Of a stretch of 49,422 nucleotides of DNA, positions 25,204 through 33,484 are shown one piece after another (the first letter of the stretch is position 1; every line of letters begins with the position of its first letter). Under the pieces are notes generated by a model. That model did not search any database. It worked only from the letters and a program-made list of their open reading frames with translations, and was not told the origin of the DNA. The stretch is from Hymenobacter cavernae. Its GTDB lineage: Bacteria; Bacteroidota; Bacteroidia; Cytophagales; Hymenobacteraceae. The DNA lies in the NCBI RefSeq assembly GCF_014641455.1, contig NZ_BMHT01000012.1, positions 1 to 49,422 of the forward strand, read 5' to 3'. Both the position numbers and the translations under genes were made by a program.

Positions 25204-26106
25204 ATGCGCTTTCACCCGCTCTTTTTGCTGTTTTCTTTTTCCGTCTTCCTGCCGGGTTTCGCCCAGGCGCAGGAAACCCCACGGGAGCTGAATTCTTTAC
25301 CTACGGCGCCCCCTGCACCAGCGCCCGCCCCTGCCCCGGCTCAACGTCAGCTTAGCACTGCCCCCGTCGTGCCCGATTCGGTGCGTGAGCAGCAGCGCCA
25401 GCGCCAGATGGCTCCACTCCCGCCCGAAACCACCCGCTTTGCCGTCGGGCTGAAAAACGGCCAGGTGCTGCGGGCCTACGATGTGGAAGTGAAACAACCG
25501 GTTTTTGGCCGCAGCTTCCTGCTGGTAGATGGTATGCAGCGCTACGATCTAAGCGACGTGCGCTACTACGACGACGAAACTGGCCACTATGTGCGCACGA
25601 CGCTGCCCAAGTCGCGGCGCGAAACCACGCTGCGCCGCGACCGGCAGGGCCGCATCAGTCTGTACTCGATTACCAGCACGCAGTACGCCGGCAGCGGCTT
25701 TGGCTATCCGTATGGCGGCTATGGCGGCTTCGGGCGCTACGGCTATGGCGGCTACGGCCCCATGTACCGGACGGTGAAAACGGAGTATTTCAGCAAAGAC
25801 AATGGCCCGGTGCAGAGCATGACGCTCCGCAACCTAGCTATTGCCACTGCCGACAACGCCGGCAGCAGCGCCTTGCTAGCCAAAGCGCGCAGCTACCAGC
25901 GCATCACCACGCTTAGCTACGTTGCGGCGGGCGGTGTGATGCTGGCCGGCCTGTTTACCACCCTCAATCCGGGCAGTTCGGTTTCGGGCGTGTCGCCGCT
26001 GATTTATGCGGGCGTGCCGCTGCTGATTGTGCCGTTGATCGTGGGCGGCAAGCAGCAGAACAGCATCCGGCAAGCTATTGCGCTTTATAACCGCGGGTTG
26101 CAGTAA
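25204..26106 (+). CDS. Exported Pro/Ala- and Gly/Tyr-rich protein of unknown function
   Basis: A 301-residue protein: signal peptide MRFHPLFLLFSFSVFLPGFAQAQ, then a Pro/Ala linker (APPAPAPAPAPAQ). A beta-rich domain (about 75-165, FAVGLKNGQVLRAYDVEV then FLLVDGMQRYDLSDVRYYDDETG) follows. Next are a Gly/Tyr repeat (GFGYPYGGYGGFGRYGYGGYG, read in pieces) and two C-terminal hydrophobic segments (about 232-255 and 262-280). This suggests an envelope protein, possibly anchored near the C-terminus. No family recognised. A TTG start 99 bases upstream would keep the frame but loses the signal peptide. Confidence 0.75.
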   Translation: MRFHPLFLLFSFSVFLPGFAQAQETPRELNSLPTAPPAPAPAPAPAQRQLSTAPVVPDSVREQQRQRQMAPLPPETTRFAVGLKNGQVLRAYDVEVKQPVFGRSFLLVDGMQRYDLSDVRYYDDETGHYVRTTLPKSRRETTLRRDRQGRISLYSITSTQYAGSGFGYPYGGYGGFGRYGYGGYGPMYRTVKTEYFSKDNGPVQSMTLRNLAIATADNAGSSALLAKARSYQRITTLSYVAAGGVMLAGLFTTLNPGSSVSGVSPLIYAGVPLLIVPLIVGGKQQNSIRQAIALYNRGLQ

Positions 26107-26138
26107 CCTCAACCTAGGCCGGCTGCGTAAGCACCTGT

Positions 26139-26897
26139 GTGGCTGCTACCTCCCCTCCTCTCCCCGATCTGGAAACCCTGCGTGCGAAGGCGCTGCTGGT
26201 GCATGAACGCTTGTGCGCGGAGTACGGCGCGCCGTTTCCATTTTTCAGTACCAAAGACCCGCTGAGTGAGCTGATCAGCGCGCTGTTGTCGCACCGTACC
26301 CGCAACCAGGATTCGCACCGCGCTTACCAGCAGCTGGTGGCTCGCTTCCCAACCTGGGAGCAGGTGCGCGACGCGCCCACGGCAGAGGTGCAAACGGCCA
26401 TCAGCTCCTGCACCTGGCCCGAGCAGAAAGCGCCGCGCATTCAGGCAGTGCTGCGCGAAATCAGTGCGCGTTGCGGCGGACCTTGCGACCTAGCTTTTCT
26501 GGCCGAAAAATCGGTGCCGGAAGCCAGGGCTTGGCTGGAAACCATTCCGGGCGTGGGGCCCAAAACCAGCGCTGCCACGCTGCTTTTCAGCTCGTTGCGG
26601 CTGCCGGCCATGCCCGTCGACAGCCACCACCACCGCGTAGCCCAGCGCCTCGCCCTGATCGGCCCCAAAGTAGGCACCGAAGCGGCGCACGCGCTGCTAG
26701 AGGCGCTGTTGCCGCCCGGCTGGGACGCCCAGCAGGTATACGACCACCACGAGGCACTGATGTATCATGGGCAGAAATGCTGCTACTTTCACTCGCCGGC
26801 CTGCGGGCGGTGCGTGGTGCTGGACCAGTGCCCGTATGGCCAGGCCCGGCTCAGCGGCGCGGTGCTGCCCGTGCTGGCGTCCAGCAAGTCGTCGTAG
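26139..26897 (+). CDS. Endonuclease III-like DNA glycosylase
   Basis: A 252-residue helix-hairpin-helix base-excision enzyme. The HhH motif IPGVGPKTSAATLLF carries the lysine used by bifunctional glycosylases, and VDSHHHRVAQRL carries the catalytic aspartate. The C-terminal 4Fe-4S cluster motif has the spacing C-x6-C-x2-C-x5-C (CYFHSPACGRCVVLDQC). Family proteins usually have VDTHVxRV here; the HHH variant and the long N-terminus suggest a divergent clade, so the symbol nth is withheld. A GTG start at 26139 is used because no ATG lies near. The gene follows the exported protein by 32 bases. Confidence 0.9.
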   Translation: MAATSPPLPDLETLRAKALLVHERLCAEYGAPFPFFSTKDPLSELISALLSHRTRNQDSHRAYQQLVARFPTWEQVRDAPTAEVQTAISSCTWPEQKAPRIQAVLREISARCGGPCDLAFLAEKSVPEARAWLETIPGVGPKTSAATLLFSSLRLPAMPVDSHHHRVAQRLALIGPKVGTEAAHALLEALLPPGWDAQQVYDHHEALMYHGQKCCYFHSPACGRCVVLDQCPYGQARLSGAVLPVLASSKSS

Positions 26898-26996
26898 CTT
26901 ACAACCTAGCTTTTTGCCTTTTACTGACCTTGATTTCGCCGACCTAGGTTTTGCTTTCCGGTGAGGCAATAGTCTGGCAGCCCGCAACGGTTCTGC

Positions 26997-27004
26997 TACT
27001 TTTG
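26997..27004 (+). promoter_or_regulatory. Candidate -7 box for the DUF167 gene
   Basis: TACTTTTG fits TAnnTTTG and lies 21 bases before the start codon at 27026; the -33 position is only TCTG-like. Confidence 0.5.
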
Positions 27005-27025
27005 CGCCGCCTGTTTTTTGCTGCC

Positions 27026-27307
27026 ATGCCCGCCATTCTTCACCTCAAAGCCAAGCCCAACAGCAAAGCAAACCAGCTGCTGGTAGCCCCGGATGGCAGC
27101 GTGACGGTGCGCCTGAAAGCGCCCGCGCAGGATGGCAAAGCCAACGCCTGCCTGCTGGCTTACCTGGCCGGGCTTTTTGGCGTGCGCAAATCGAGCATCA
27201 CCTTACTAACCGGCCACACGGCGCCCTTCAAGAAAGTATCGCTCGACACCGTCGATGAAGCTTCTTTGCAGCAGGTATTAGCTCGTTATCAACAGCTTGC
27301 AACCTAG
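27026..27307 (+). CDS. YggU/DUF167 family protein
   Basis: A 93-residue protein with the family pattern HLKAKPNSKAN, VTVRLKAPAQDGKANACLLAYLA and the closing strand. The role is not established in any organism I know of. The ATG at 27026 follows a promoter-like box and gives the usual length; the longer upstream frame includes the promoter and is rejected. The gene overlaps an ACCTAGGT motif at its stop and converges with the lysozyme-like gene, only two bases apart. Confidence 0.88.
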   Translation: MPAILHLKAKPNSKANQLLVAPDGSVTVRLKAPAQDGKANACLLAYLAGLFGVRKSSITLLTGHTAPFKKVSLDTVDEASLQQVLARYQQLAT

Positions 27308-27309
27308 GT

Positions 27310-27906
27310 TCAGCTGATCTGAGCTTGCCGCAGGCCCACCTCCATCTTGGCGGCGTAGCGGGCAATGATATCGGCGCGGTCGACGCCATTGATGATGCGC
27401 CGGGCGTTGCGGTAGTCGGTTACGGGGCCGTGCAGGTAGTGTTCCAGCGCCTTGCCCGTAAACAGGCCCTGCCGCATTCCGAGCGAAGCAATGCGGTAGC
27501 TCACTTCCGGATCGAGGGCCAGCTCGGGCTTTTGCTCCAAACCCAGGCTGAGACGACGCCCGAACTGCCGGTAGTTGGCCCGCCCCGTAAGCTGCACGTA
27601 GCCACGGCCTTTGTATCGCGCGCCGTCGCCTTTTTCCACGTTGCCCAGCACCCGACCGGTGTTGGTAGCAGGCTCGTAGCGCTGAAAGTACGTTTCGGAG
27701 CCTCTTTCCTCGATGGGCTGCCACGTATCGGCGCACTCGTGCTTCACGGTGGCGAGCATGTAGGCCACCCAGCGCATATCCGTTAGGCCGGGGTCGTGCT
27801 CAACGAAGTCGAGCAGGTGCTCGATGCCGTCAATCTGACTTTGGGTGAAGCGCAAATGCGCCTGCTCGCGGTATAAATCAAACAGCGTTTTGTGGTCGAA
27901 TTTCAT
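27310..27906 (-). CDS. GH19 chitinase/lysozyme-like protein without signal peptide
   Basis: A 198-residue protein of the GH19 endolysin-like group, which cleaves the glycan of peptidoglycan or chitin. Hallmarks are the helix with the acidic catalytic candidate in MLATVKHECADTW and the strong motif YKGRGYVQLTGRANYRQFG. There is no signal peptide and no cell-wall-binding domain, the composition of a phage endolysin or an intracellularly stored lysin. No holin or phage gene is adjacent. A 30-bp palindrome lies 117 bases upstream and shares its core with the one before the A-B-hydrolase cluster, suggesting joint control. Confidence 0.85.
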   Translation of the reverse strand: MKFDHKTLFDLYREQAHLRFTQSQIDGIEHLLDFVEHDPGLTDMRWVAYMLATVKHECADTWQPIEERGSETYFQRYEPATNTGRVLGNVEKGDGARYKGRGYVQLTGRANYRQFGRRLSLGLEQKPELALDPEVSYRIASLGMRQGLFTGKALEHYLHGPVTDYRNARRIINGVDRADIIARYAAKMEVGLRQAQIS

Positions 27907-28022
27907 GGCTTATCTCGCGTAGTCTGGTTGATAATGCTTCTTCTGACAGGGCCAATCAGCGGAAGTAAGCATGGAAAACGTTTTGCTGATCAGCCCTTCT
28001 AAATAAGCTACAACCAGGGTCT

Positions 28023-28052
28023 GCATCAATCACATAAGCATGTGATTGATGC
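28023..28052. promoter_or_regulatory. 30-bp palindrome, candidate operator shared with 20111
   Basis: Perfect 13-bp arms GCATCAATCACAT and ATGTGATTGATGC around spacer AAGC. Core ATCACAT-RAGY-ATGTGAT is the same as at 20111-20132. It lies in the divergent region between the lysozyme-like gene (leftward) and the ZIP-like transporter (rightward, starts 28131), so it could serve either. There is no T-run, so a terminator is unlikely. Confidence 0.6.
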
Positions 28053-28130
28053 CTTAAAACCTAGGCTCTCTCCACCTCCGTGCGCTCGGCCGTATAAGAC
28101 TTCGCTTGTCCACCTTTTTCCCTTCCACTT

Positions 28131-28928
28131 ATGGCGTTTCCTACCTGGGCTCTGGCCGGTTTTTGGGGTCTCGTATCGGGCTCGGCGCTGCTGCTGGGCG
28201 CTGGCGTGGGCTATTTTCTGCGCGTGCCCCAGCGCCTTATTGCCGCCATTATGGCCTTTGGCAGCGGCGTGCTCATCTCGACTTTGTCGCTGGAACTGAT
28301 GGAGGAAGCGTACATGAAAGGCGGCTTCGATGCTACCGCCATTGGCTTTATTGGTGGCGCAACTGTCTATACGCTAGCCAACTGGATTTTGGCCCGCCAG
28401 GGCGCCAAGCACCGCAAGCGTTCCGGCAAGCAGCAGCACGAAGAGCGCCAACAGGTGAAAACAGGCGCCAAGAACGGCACCGACGCTGGCGACGACAACG
28501 GCATGGCCATCGCCCTAGGTGCCCTGCTCGACGGCATCCCGGAAAGCATCGTTATCGGGCTGAGTTTGCTGGCCGGCGGCGCGGTGAGTACGGTAGCCGT
28601 GGTAGCCATCTTTCTCTCCAACCTGCCCGAAGGCCTTTCCAGCGCCGCCGGCATGAAAAATGCGGGCCGCTCAGCAAGCTATGTTTTCTGGCTCTGGACC
28701 GGTATTGCCGTCATTTCGGGGCTGGCTTCGCTGGCGGGCTACGCCGTATTCAGCCACTTTTCGGCCGATGTGGTGGCGGCCACTACCGCCGTGGCAGCCG
28801 GCGCCATCCTGGCCATGCTCGCCGACACGATGATGCCGGAAGCCTTCGAGGAAGCCCACAACTTCACGGGCCTGATTACGGTGCTAGGTTTTCTGGCGTC
28901 GTTTTTCCTGAGTAAGATGGGAGATTAA
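28131..28928 (+). CDS. ZIP-family metal transporter-like protein
   Basis: A 265-residue membrane protein with about eight hydrophobic helices and a basic/His-containing cytoplasmic loop at residues 88-122 (KHRKRSGKQQHEE). The two metal-site helices carry LLDGIPESIVIGL (134-138) and LSNLPEGLSSAAGM (164-168), equivalent to the HNxPEG and HExPxE signatures of ZIP proteins. Here D and N replace the usual histidines, so metal preference may differ or it may be a ZIP-like protein of another function. Single gene, divergent from the lysozyme-like gene. Confidence 0.85.
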   Translation: MAFPTWALAGFWGLVSGSALLLGAGVGYFLRVPQRLIAAIMAFGSGVLISTLSLELMEEAYMKGGFDATAIGFIGGATVYTLANWILARQGAKHRKRSGKQQHEERQQVKTGAKNGTDAGDDNGMAIALGALLDGIPESIVIGLSLLAGGAVSTVAVVAIFLSNLPEGLSSAAGMKNAGRSASYVFWLWTGIAVISGLASLAGYAVFSHFSADVVAATTAVAAGAILAMLADTMMPEAFEEAHNFTGLITVLGFLASFFLSKMGD

Positions 28929-29182
28929 GCATCTGACTACGAGGCAGAATACTTCAGCAATAAAGAACCAAGCAGCTTTTGGGGCTTTCTTACGATCATT
29001 AGTCCACACACTTGCTATAAAGTTGTGCTACTACTCAGTCTTACTTTCCAACCTAGGTGCGTTTGTTTCAGCGCCTTGGCATGGTGTTAGTCCGGGTTAA
29101 AATTTGCTTACCCGTTACCTGCTAATCCTTTGTGCTCCTGGCTTAAGCGTGTAGCTTGCCACAGTTGCTTGTTAAAATTACT

Positions 29183-30559
29183 ATGTCCGCTTTTTCCGAT
29201 CCCGCTGCTATTCAGCCTCTTCTTGAGGCGCTTTCCTTCTCCCCCGATAATCTGCCGTTGCGCAAGCACGTAGCGGCGCTGCTACTTCAGGCCGGGCGCC
29301 TGGCCGAAGCCGAAGACACGTACCGCGTCGGCTTGCGCCAGACACCCACCGACCCCGACTTGCAGCTTGGCCTGGCGGAAGTGTACGCAGGATTGAGCAA
29401 GACTTCGGCGGCTTTTGTGGTCGTGGAAGAGTTGCTGGCCAGTTACCCCGAGCACGCCCGTGCCCACCTGCTGCATGCCCGCTTACTGGCCCGCACCGGT
29501 CAGCTCGCCGCCGCCCGCGAAGCCTACGAAACGGCTCAGCACTACAACCCGGCACTGGAAGATGCGGAATTAGTTGCCCAGCTTCGGGAGCGAGCAGCGG
29601 CGCAGCCCGCCCACGGCGGCCCGCCGCCCGAGGCACCTGGCAACGCGGGGTTGGTTATCGATGAGCACGCCTTGTTCTCGGGGCTGGAAAAACCGAAAAT
29701 CAACTTCTCCGACGTGGGCGGCATGGAGCCTGTGAAAGAGGAAATTCGCCTCAAGATTATTCACCCGCTGCAATACCCTGATCTGTACAAAGCCTACGGC
29801 AAAGCTACCGGTGGCGGGCTGCTGCTGTACGGTCCGCCCGGCTGCGGCAAAACCCACCTGGCCCGCGCTACGGCCGGCGAGGTACAAGCCTCCTTCATTA
29901 ATGTCGGCATCAACGACATTCTGGATATGTGGCTAGGCAACAGCGAGAAAAACCTGCATCAACTCTTCGAGATGGCGCGCCTGCAAGCACCCTGTGTGCT
30001 ATTTTTCGACGAAGTGGATGCCCTGGCTGCCAACCGCCACGACCTGCGCCAGAGCGCCGGCCGCTCGTTGGTAAACCAGTTTTTGGCGGAGCTGGATGGC
30101 GCCACCCGCACCAACGAGGGCGTGCTCATCATGGCCGCCACCAACGCGCCCTGGCACCTTGATGCCGCCTTCCGCCGCCCCGGCCGCTTCGACCGCATCG
30201 TGCTGGTGACGCCGCCTGATGAAGCTGCCCGCGCCGCCGTGCTGGAGGTGCTGCTGCGCGAAAAGCCACTGGCCGCAAGCGTGAATGTGGCGGCTGTAGC
30301 AGCCAAAACGCCCGGCCTTTCGGGCGCCGACCTCAAGGCATTAGTCGACACGGCCATCGAAGCTAGGTTGCGGGAGTCGATGAAGCTAGGTCGGCCGTTG
30401 CCCATCGAGCAGAACGACTTGCTGACTGCGGCCAAAGAGATTCGGGCCAGCACGAAGGAGTGGTTTGCCACGGCCAAAAACTACGCGCTGTACTCGAATG
30501 AAGGCGGCGTGTACGATGATATTCTGGTGTACTTGGGGATTAAGAAGCCGTCGGCGTAA
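29183..30559 (+). CDS. TPR-AAA+ ATPase
   Basis: A 458-residue protein: TPR repeats at about 10-140 (LRKHVAALLLQAGRLAEAEDTY, ARLLARTGQLAAAREAYETAQ), a linker, then one classical AAA module of the Cdc48/proteasomal type (about 173-420). Walker A GPPGCGKT is at 217-224, Walker B VLFFDE at 272-277, sensor 1 N321 in MAATNAP and the arginine finger region FRRPGRFDRI near 330-339. No protease or zinc-binding domain follows. It probably remodels a protein bound by its TPRs. It leads a tight operon with two TPR-membrane proteins (14-base gap to the next gene). Confidence 0.9.
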   Translation: MSAFSDPAAIQPLLEALSFSPDNLPLRKHVAALLLQAGRLAEAEDTYRVGLRQTPTDPDLQLGLAEVYAGLSKTSAAFVVVEELLASYPEHARAHLLHARLLARTGQLAAAREAYETAQHYNPALEDAELVAQLRERAAAQPAHGGPPPEAPGNAGLVIDEHALFSGLEKPKINFSDVGGMEPVKEEIRLKIIHPLQYPDLYKAYGKATGGGLLLYGPPGCGKTHLARATAGEVQASFINVGINDILDMWLGNSEKNLHQLFEMARLQAPCVLFFDEVDALAANRHDLRQSAGRSLVNQFLAELDGATRTNEGVLIMAATNAPWHLDAAFRRPGRFDRIVLVTPPDEAARAAVLEVLLREKPLAASVNVAAVAAKTPGLSGADLKALVDTAIEARLRESMKLGRPLPIEQNDLLTAAKEIRASTKEWFATAKNYALYSNEGGVYDDILVYLGIKKPSA

Positions 30560-30573
30560 GCAGAATTCAAATC

Positions 30574-31941
30574 GTGCCTATTTCTTACCCTTATCACCGA
30601 ATTGAGCTTTTACTTCGGCAGCAGCGTCCAAAGTTAGCAGAAGAAGTATGTCGTGACTTGCTAGCACAAGACGGGCAAGATATAGTGGCTCATTTATTTC
30701 TGGCGCAGGCTTTATTAGACCAAAACCACTGCTCTGCGGCAGAAGAATCCCTGATTTACCTATTGAGCTTGGAACCAGAACTTCACAATGCTCACTACCT
30801 ATTAGCTTACGTGCAACAGGAGCAAGGGCGGCTGGGTGAAGCTCAAAAATCGATTCAGGAAGCTTTACGTTTACACCCATTTTCCTCCGCCTACCATGCT
30901 ACTGCCGGGTCCATTGCCCTGGCAAATGGACAACCACAGAAAGCACTGAAATTTGCTGTCAATGGGCTAACTTATGAACCTACGCACGTCGGATGTCGCA
31001 ATCTACAAGGGCGAGTATTAGCGCTATTAGGCGAACACAAAGATGGCATTGCAGCATTAAATGTTGCTTTGGGAGCAAATCCGCTGGTGTCTCAAACTCA
31101 TGCCAATGCTGGACAGATATACCTGGAAGCTGGTCAATATGCCTTGGCACGCCAGCATTTTGCTGAGTCACTGCGTTTGCAGCCAAACGAAGAGGCAGCG
31201 CGCGAAGGATTGTTGCGAGCGTTCAAAAGCCGGTTCTGGCTTTATCGAATGTTAATGCATTGCCACTTATGGCTAATCCGCCAACTTGGCCTTAATTTAG
31301 GTCCTGCTGACCGGCGGGCACTTGCTTTTGTCGTACGCTTACTTCTCTTCATCATAGGCTTTGCTCTCTGGCAAAGCCCATCCTCCTCCGGCAAACCATC
31401 CGGTGGTGATACGGGCATGCTCTTTCAGGCCTCGATCATTGTATTTGTTGTCTTTCTGTGGGGCTTAAAGCTACTATTTAACACCCTTGTGCGCTTCGAT
31501 GCCCACGCACGGTATGCGCTGAGTGCAGCAGAGGTACATGGTTCTAATGTGTTTGTTGGGTACGTGATGGGCGTTAGCTCCTGTCTTGCTGTTTTGAACT
31601 TACCAACGCAGATACCTACTGTATTGCTTGGAACTACCTTAGCCTTACTTGTACCAATCTCAAGTAGCTATCTGACAAATAAACCAGATTATACGCCCTT
31701 CGCATCCCGACTATGGGCTGCGGGCATTGGACTATTAGGAGCTTCAGGGGCGTACAATGTCTTACAGCCAGATTATAACGCTGCACGTATTTGGCTGCTC
31801 TGTGCAGGATTGACAGCCATAGCCTATGTTGTTGTCTATGATCTTCGTTATTCAGACAAATATATCTCTTTTTTCAATTACCTAGGTTTCGGTAGATTAT
31901 TGTTCATCAATGGAACACGTTTCCTCCCATCACTGGTCTGA
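30574..31941 (+). CDS. TPR-membrane protein 1 (lower-G+C paralogue)
   Basis: A 455-residue protein with about six TPR units (residues 1-220; EQGRLGEAQKSIQEALRLHP, EAGQYALARQHFAESLRLQPNEEAAREGL). Six or so hydrophobic helices follow from about 245 to 440. A GTG start at 30574 is used; no ATG is near. It is paralogous to the next gene: RFWLYRMLMHCHLWL and LLFNTLVRFDAHARYALS match QYWLYRNFMRFGYW and PLFNTLLRFNTYGRHALS. Base composition is unusual: for example 30661-30720 has 27 G+C in 60, against 48 in 60 at 32341-32400 in the sister gene. Its end overlaps the next start by 32 bases. Confidence 0.85.
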   Translation: MPISYPYHRIELLLRQQRPKLAEEVCRDLLAQDGQDIVAHLFLAQALLDQNHCSAAEESLIYLLSLEPELHNAHYLLAYVQQEQGRLGEAQKSIQEALRLHPFSSAYHATAGSIALANGQPQKALKFAVNGLTYEPTHVGCRNLQGRVLALLGEHKDGIAALNVALGANPLVSQTHANAGQIYLEAGQYALARQHFAESLRLQPNEEAAREGLLRAFKSRFWLYRMLMHCHLWLIRQLGLNLGPADRRALAFVVRLLLFIIGFALWQSPSSSGKPSGGDTGMLFQASIIVFVVFLWGLKLLFNTLVRFDAHARYALSAAEVHGSNVFVGYVMGVSSCLAVLNLPTQIPTVLLGTTLALLVPISSSYLTNKPDYTPFASRLWAAGIGLLGASGAYNVLQPDYNAARIWLLCAGLTAIAYVVVYDLRYSDKYISFFNYLGFGRLLFINGTRFLPSLV

Positions 31942-33124
31942 ACGCATCCTGCTGCTGCTTCGCCAAGGCCGCGCGCCCCAGGCGGAACAGGAGCTGCGGC
32001 GCATTCTGCAAGCCGACCCGACCGATGCCCTGGCCCATGCCTGGCTCGGCATGTGTTTGCTCGATCAGGCCAAGTTGGAGGAAGGACAGTCGGAAGCCGA
32101 AACTGCCATTCACCTGGCACCCGAGTACGATTTTGCCTACTACCTGCTCAGCCTGGCGCATTTGCGGCAGCACCGGCAGCCGGCGGCGCTGGTTGCCATT
32201 GAGCACGCGCTAGCCCTCGACCCGACCGATCCAAATTATTACCATACCCTAGGTATTATCCGCTTTCAGCGGCACCAGTGGCAGGCGGCATTGAAAGCGG
32301 CCGAATCGGGCCTCTCCTACGACCCCGAGCACGTCGACTGCCTGGGGCTGCGGGCCCGCGCCCTTACCCGCCTCGGCCGCCGCGACGAAGCGGCTGATGC
32401 CCTGGGTCGCGCCTTGCACCAGGACCCCGACGATGCGGGCACGCACGCCGACGCCGGCTGGGTGGCGCTCGAAACAGGGAAAGCCAAACCCGCTTTGGAG
32501 CACTTCCGGCAGGCGCTGCGCCTCTCTCCCACCTCCGAATACGCCCGCGAAGGCCTGGTAGAAGCCTTAAAAACGCAGTACTGGCTGTACCGCAACTTTA
32601 TGCGCTTCGGCTACTGGTCGTCTTCGCTCAGCGACGGAACCCGGCGGGCGCTCTTTCTGGGACTATTTGTTTTCACGCGTTTCATCCCGGTGCTGCTGCC
32701 GCTGTATCTGGTGCTGGTGTTCATGAGCTGGTTTGCTGATCCGTTGTTTAACACGCTTTTGCGCTTCAACACCTACGGGCGCCACGCCCTGAGCCAGACG
32801 CAGGTGCGGCAATCAACCCAGTTTTCGGCGCTGCTCGGCGTGGGTGTTGCGGCGCTGGCGGCTAGCTTCTTCACCAAATCTGACGCCTTGAATATGCTCG
32901 GGATGGTAGCCATGGGCTTACTTTTTCCGCTGGTTGGCACCTGGCGGCTTGCGGTACCCGCCCAACGCCGGCGCTCGTTGTGGTTTGGGGTAACGCTGGC
33001 GGTGCTAGGTCTGATAGCGGCTGGCCTCGCCGCCCTGCACGTAGGTCCGCCCTACGAAAGCATCTTCTTCGGCGGGTTCCTGATTGGTACGGTGCTGTAT
33101 ATCTGGTTCTACGCGTTGCGTTAG
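31910..33124 (+). CDS. TPR-membrane protein 2
   Basis: A 404-residue paralogue of the preceding protein: N-terminal TPR array (about 5-215; QGRAPQAEQELRRILQADPTDALAHAWLG, LTRLGRRDEAADALGRALHQDPDDAGTHADAGW), the signature YWLYRNFMRF, then about five membrane helices. Codon use is typical of the high-G+C surroundings. The ATG at 31910 lies inside the previous reading frame, indicating translational coupling. With the AAA+ ATPase upstream, the set suggests a membrane-attached protein-handling machine with TPR docking on every component. Confidence 0.87.
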   Translation: MEHVSSHHWSERILLLLRQGRAPQAEQELRRILQADPTDALAHAWLGMCLLDQAKLEEGQSEAETAIHLAPEYDFAYYLLSLAHLRQHRQPAALVAIEHALALDPTDPNYYHTLGIIRFQRHQWQAALKAAESGLSYDPEHVDCLGLRARALTRLGRRDEAADALGRALHQDPDDAGTHADAGWVALETGKAKPALEHFRQALRLSPTSEYAREGLVEALKTQYWLYRNFMRFGYWSSSLSDGTRRALFLGLFVFTRFIPVLLPLYLVLVFMSWFADPLFNTLLRFNTYGRHALSQTQVRQSTQFSALLGVGVAALAASFFTKSDALNMLGMVAMGLLFPLVGTWRLAVPAQRRRSLWFGVTLAVLGLIAAGLAALHVGPPYESIFFGGFLIGTVLYIWFYALR

Positions 33125-33139
33125 AAGCGTGTAGAACTT

Positions 33140-33176
33140 GTAGCGCGAACTCTGCAGTTCGCGTATCGTTGGACGG
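33140..33176. repeat. REP-like element, GTAG..TCGTTGGACGG type
   Basis: GTAG, then an inner hairpin CGCGAACTCTGCAGTTCGCG, then TATCGTTGGACGG. It shares its outer sequences with 6116-6153. It starts 16 bases after the stop of TPR-membrane protein 2. Confidence 0.75.
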
Positions 33177-33219
33177 CCGTACCTAGGTCTTGCTAGGTTC
33201 TGGGGACAGTCGCCGTTTT

Positions 33220-33335
33220 GTAGCGCGAAAATCTGTTTCGCGACGAGCAACGCGAGTGCCAACGTGTTTGGCTCCATGCCGTCGAGCACTGCGGACTACT
33301 CGCGTTGCTCGTCGCGAAACAGATTTTCGCGCTAC
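33220..33335. repeat. Perfect 38-bp inverted repeat (REP-like pair)
   Basis: Arms 33220-33257 and 33298-33335 are exact reverse complements with a 40-base loop. Each arm reads GTAG, inner hairpin CGCGAAAATCTGTTTCGCG, then ACGAGCAACGCGAGT. A single related arm lies at 40207-40244 with inner hairpin CGCGGAAATCCGTTCCGCG, where an A-T pair is replaced by G-C. Confidence 0.92.
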
Positions 33336-33355
33336 TGTTCACATGCCCTCGTACT

Positions 33356-33393
33356 GGTCGTTTAACGACGAACGCGCCGTGGCGCGTTCCTAC
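33356..33393. repeat. REP-like element, GAACGCGCC type
   Basis: The 38 bases here differ at one position from 45606-45643. The element ends GAACGCGCCGTGGCGCGTTC plus CTAC and, on the minus strand, reads GTAG, hairpin, then TCGTTAAACGACC. The whole stretch 33125-33484 is spacer; besides the REP elements it holds one ACCTAGGT (33181), and nothing else was recognised. Confidence 0.88.
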
Positions 33394-33484
33394 GGCAACC
33401 GCACTTCAGCCACCCAAAAAATCTTTTCTTAGCGAGGGTGATAATCAGGCAAAACGAAGATTAATAGTCAGAACTTCCGCTTGT

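Noticed and set aside
15675..27906. Prophage carrying two endolysins
   Set aside because: No capsid, tail, terminase, integrase or holin genes lie around either lysin; neighbours are ordinary chromosomal genes.
33125..33484. CRISPR array or insertion sequence
   Set aside because: Repeats are inverted, not regularly spaced direct repeats, and there is no transposase or cas gene.
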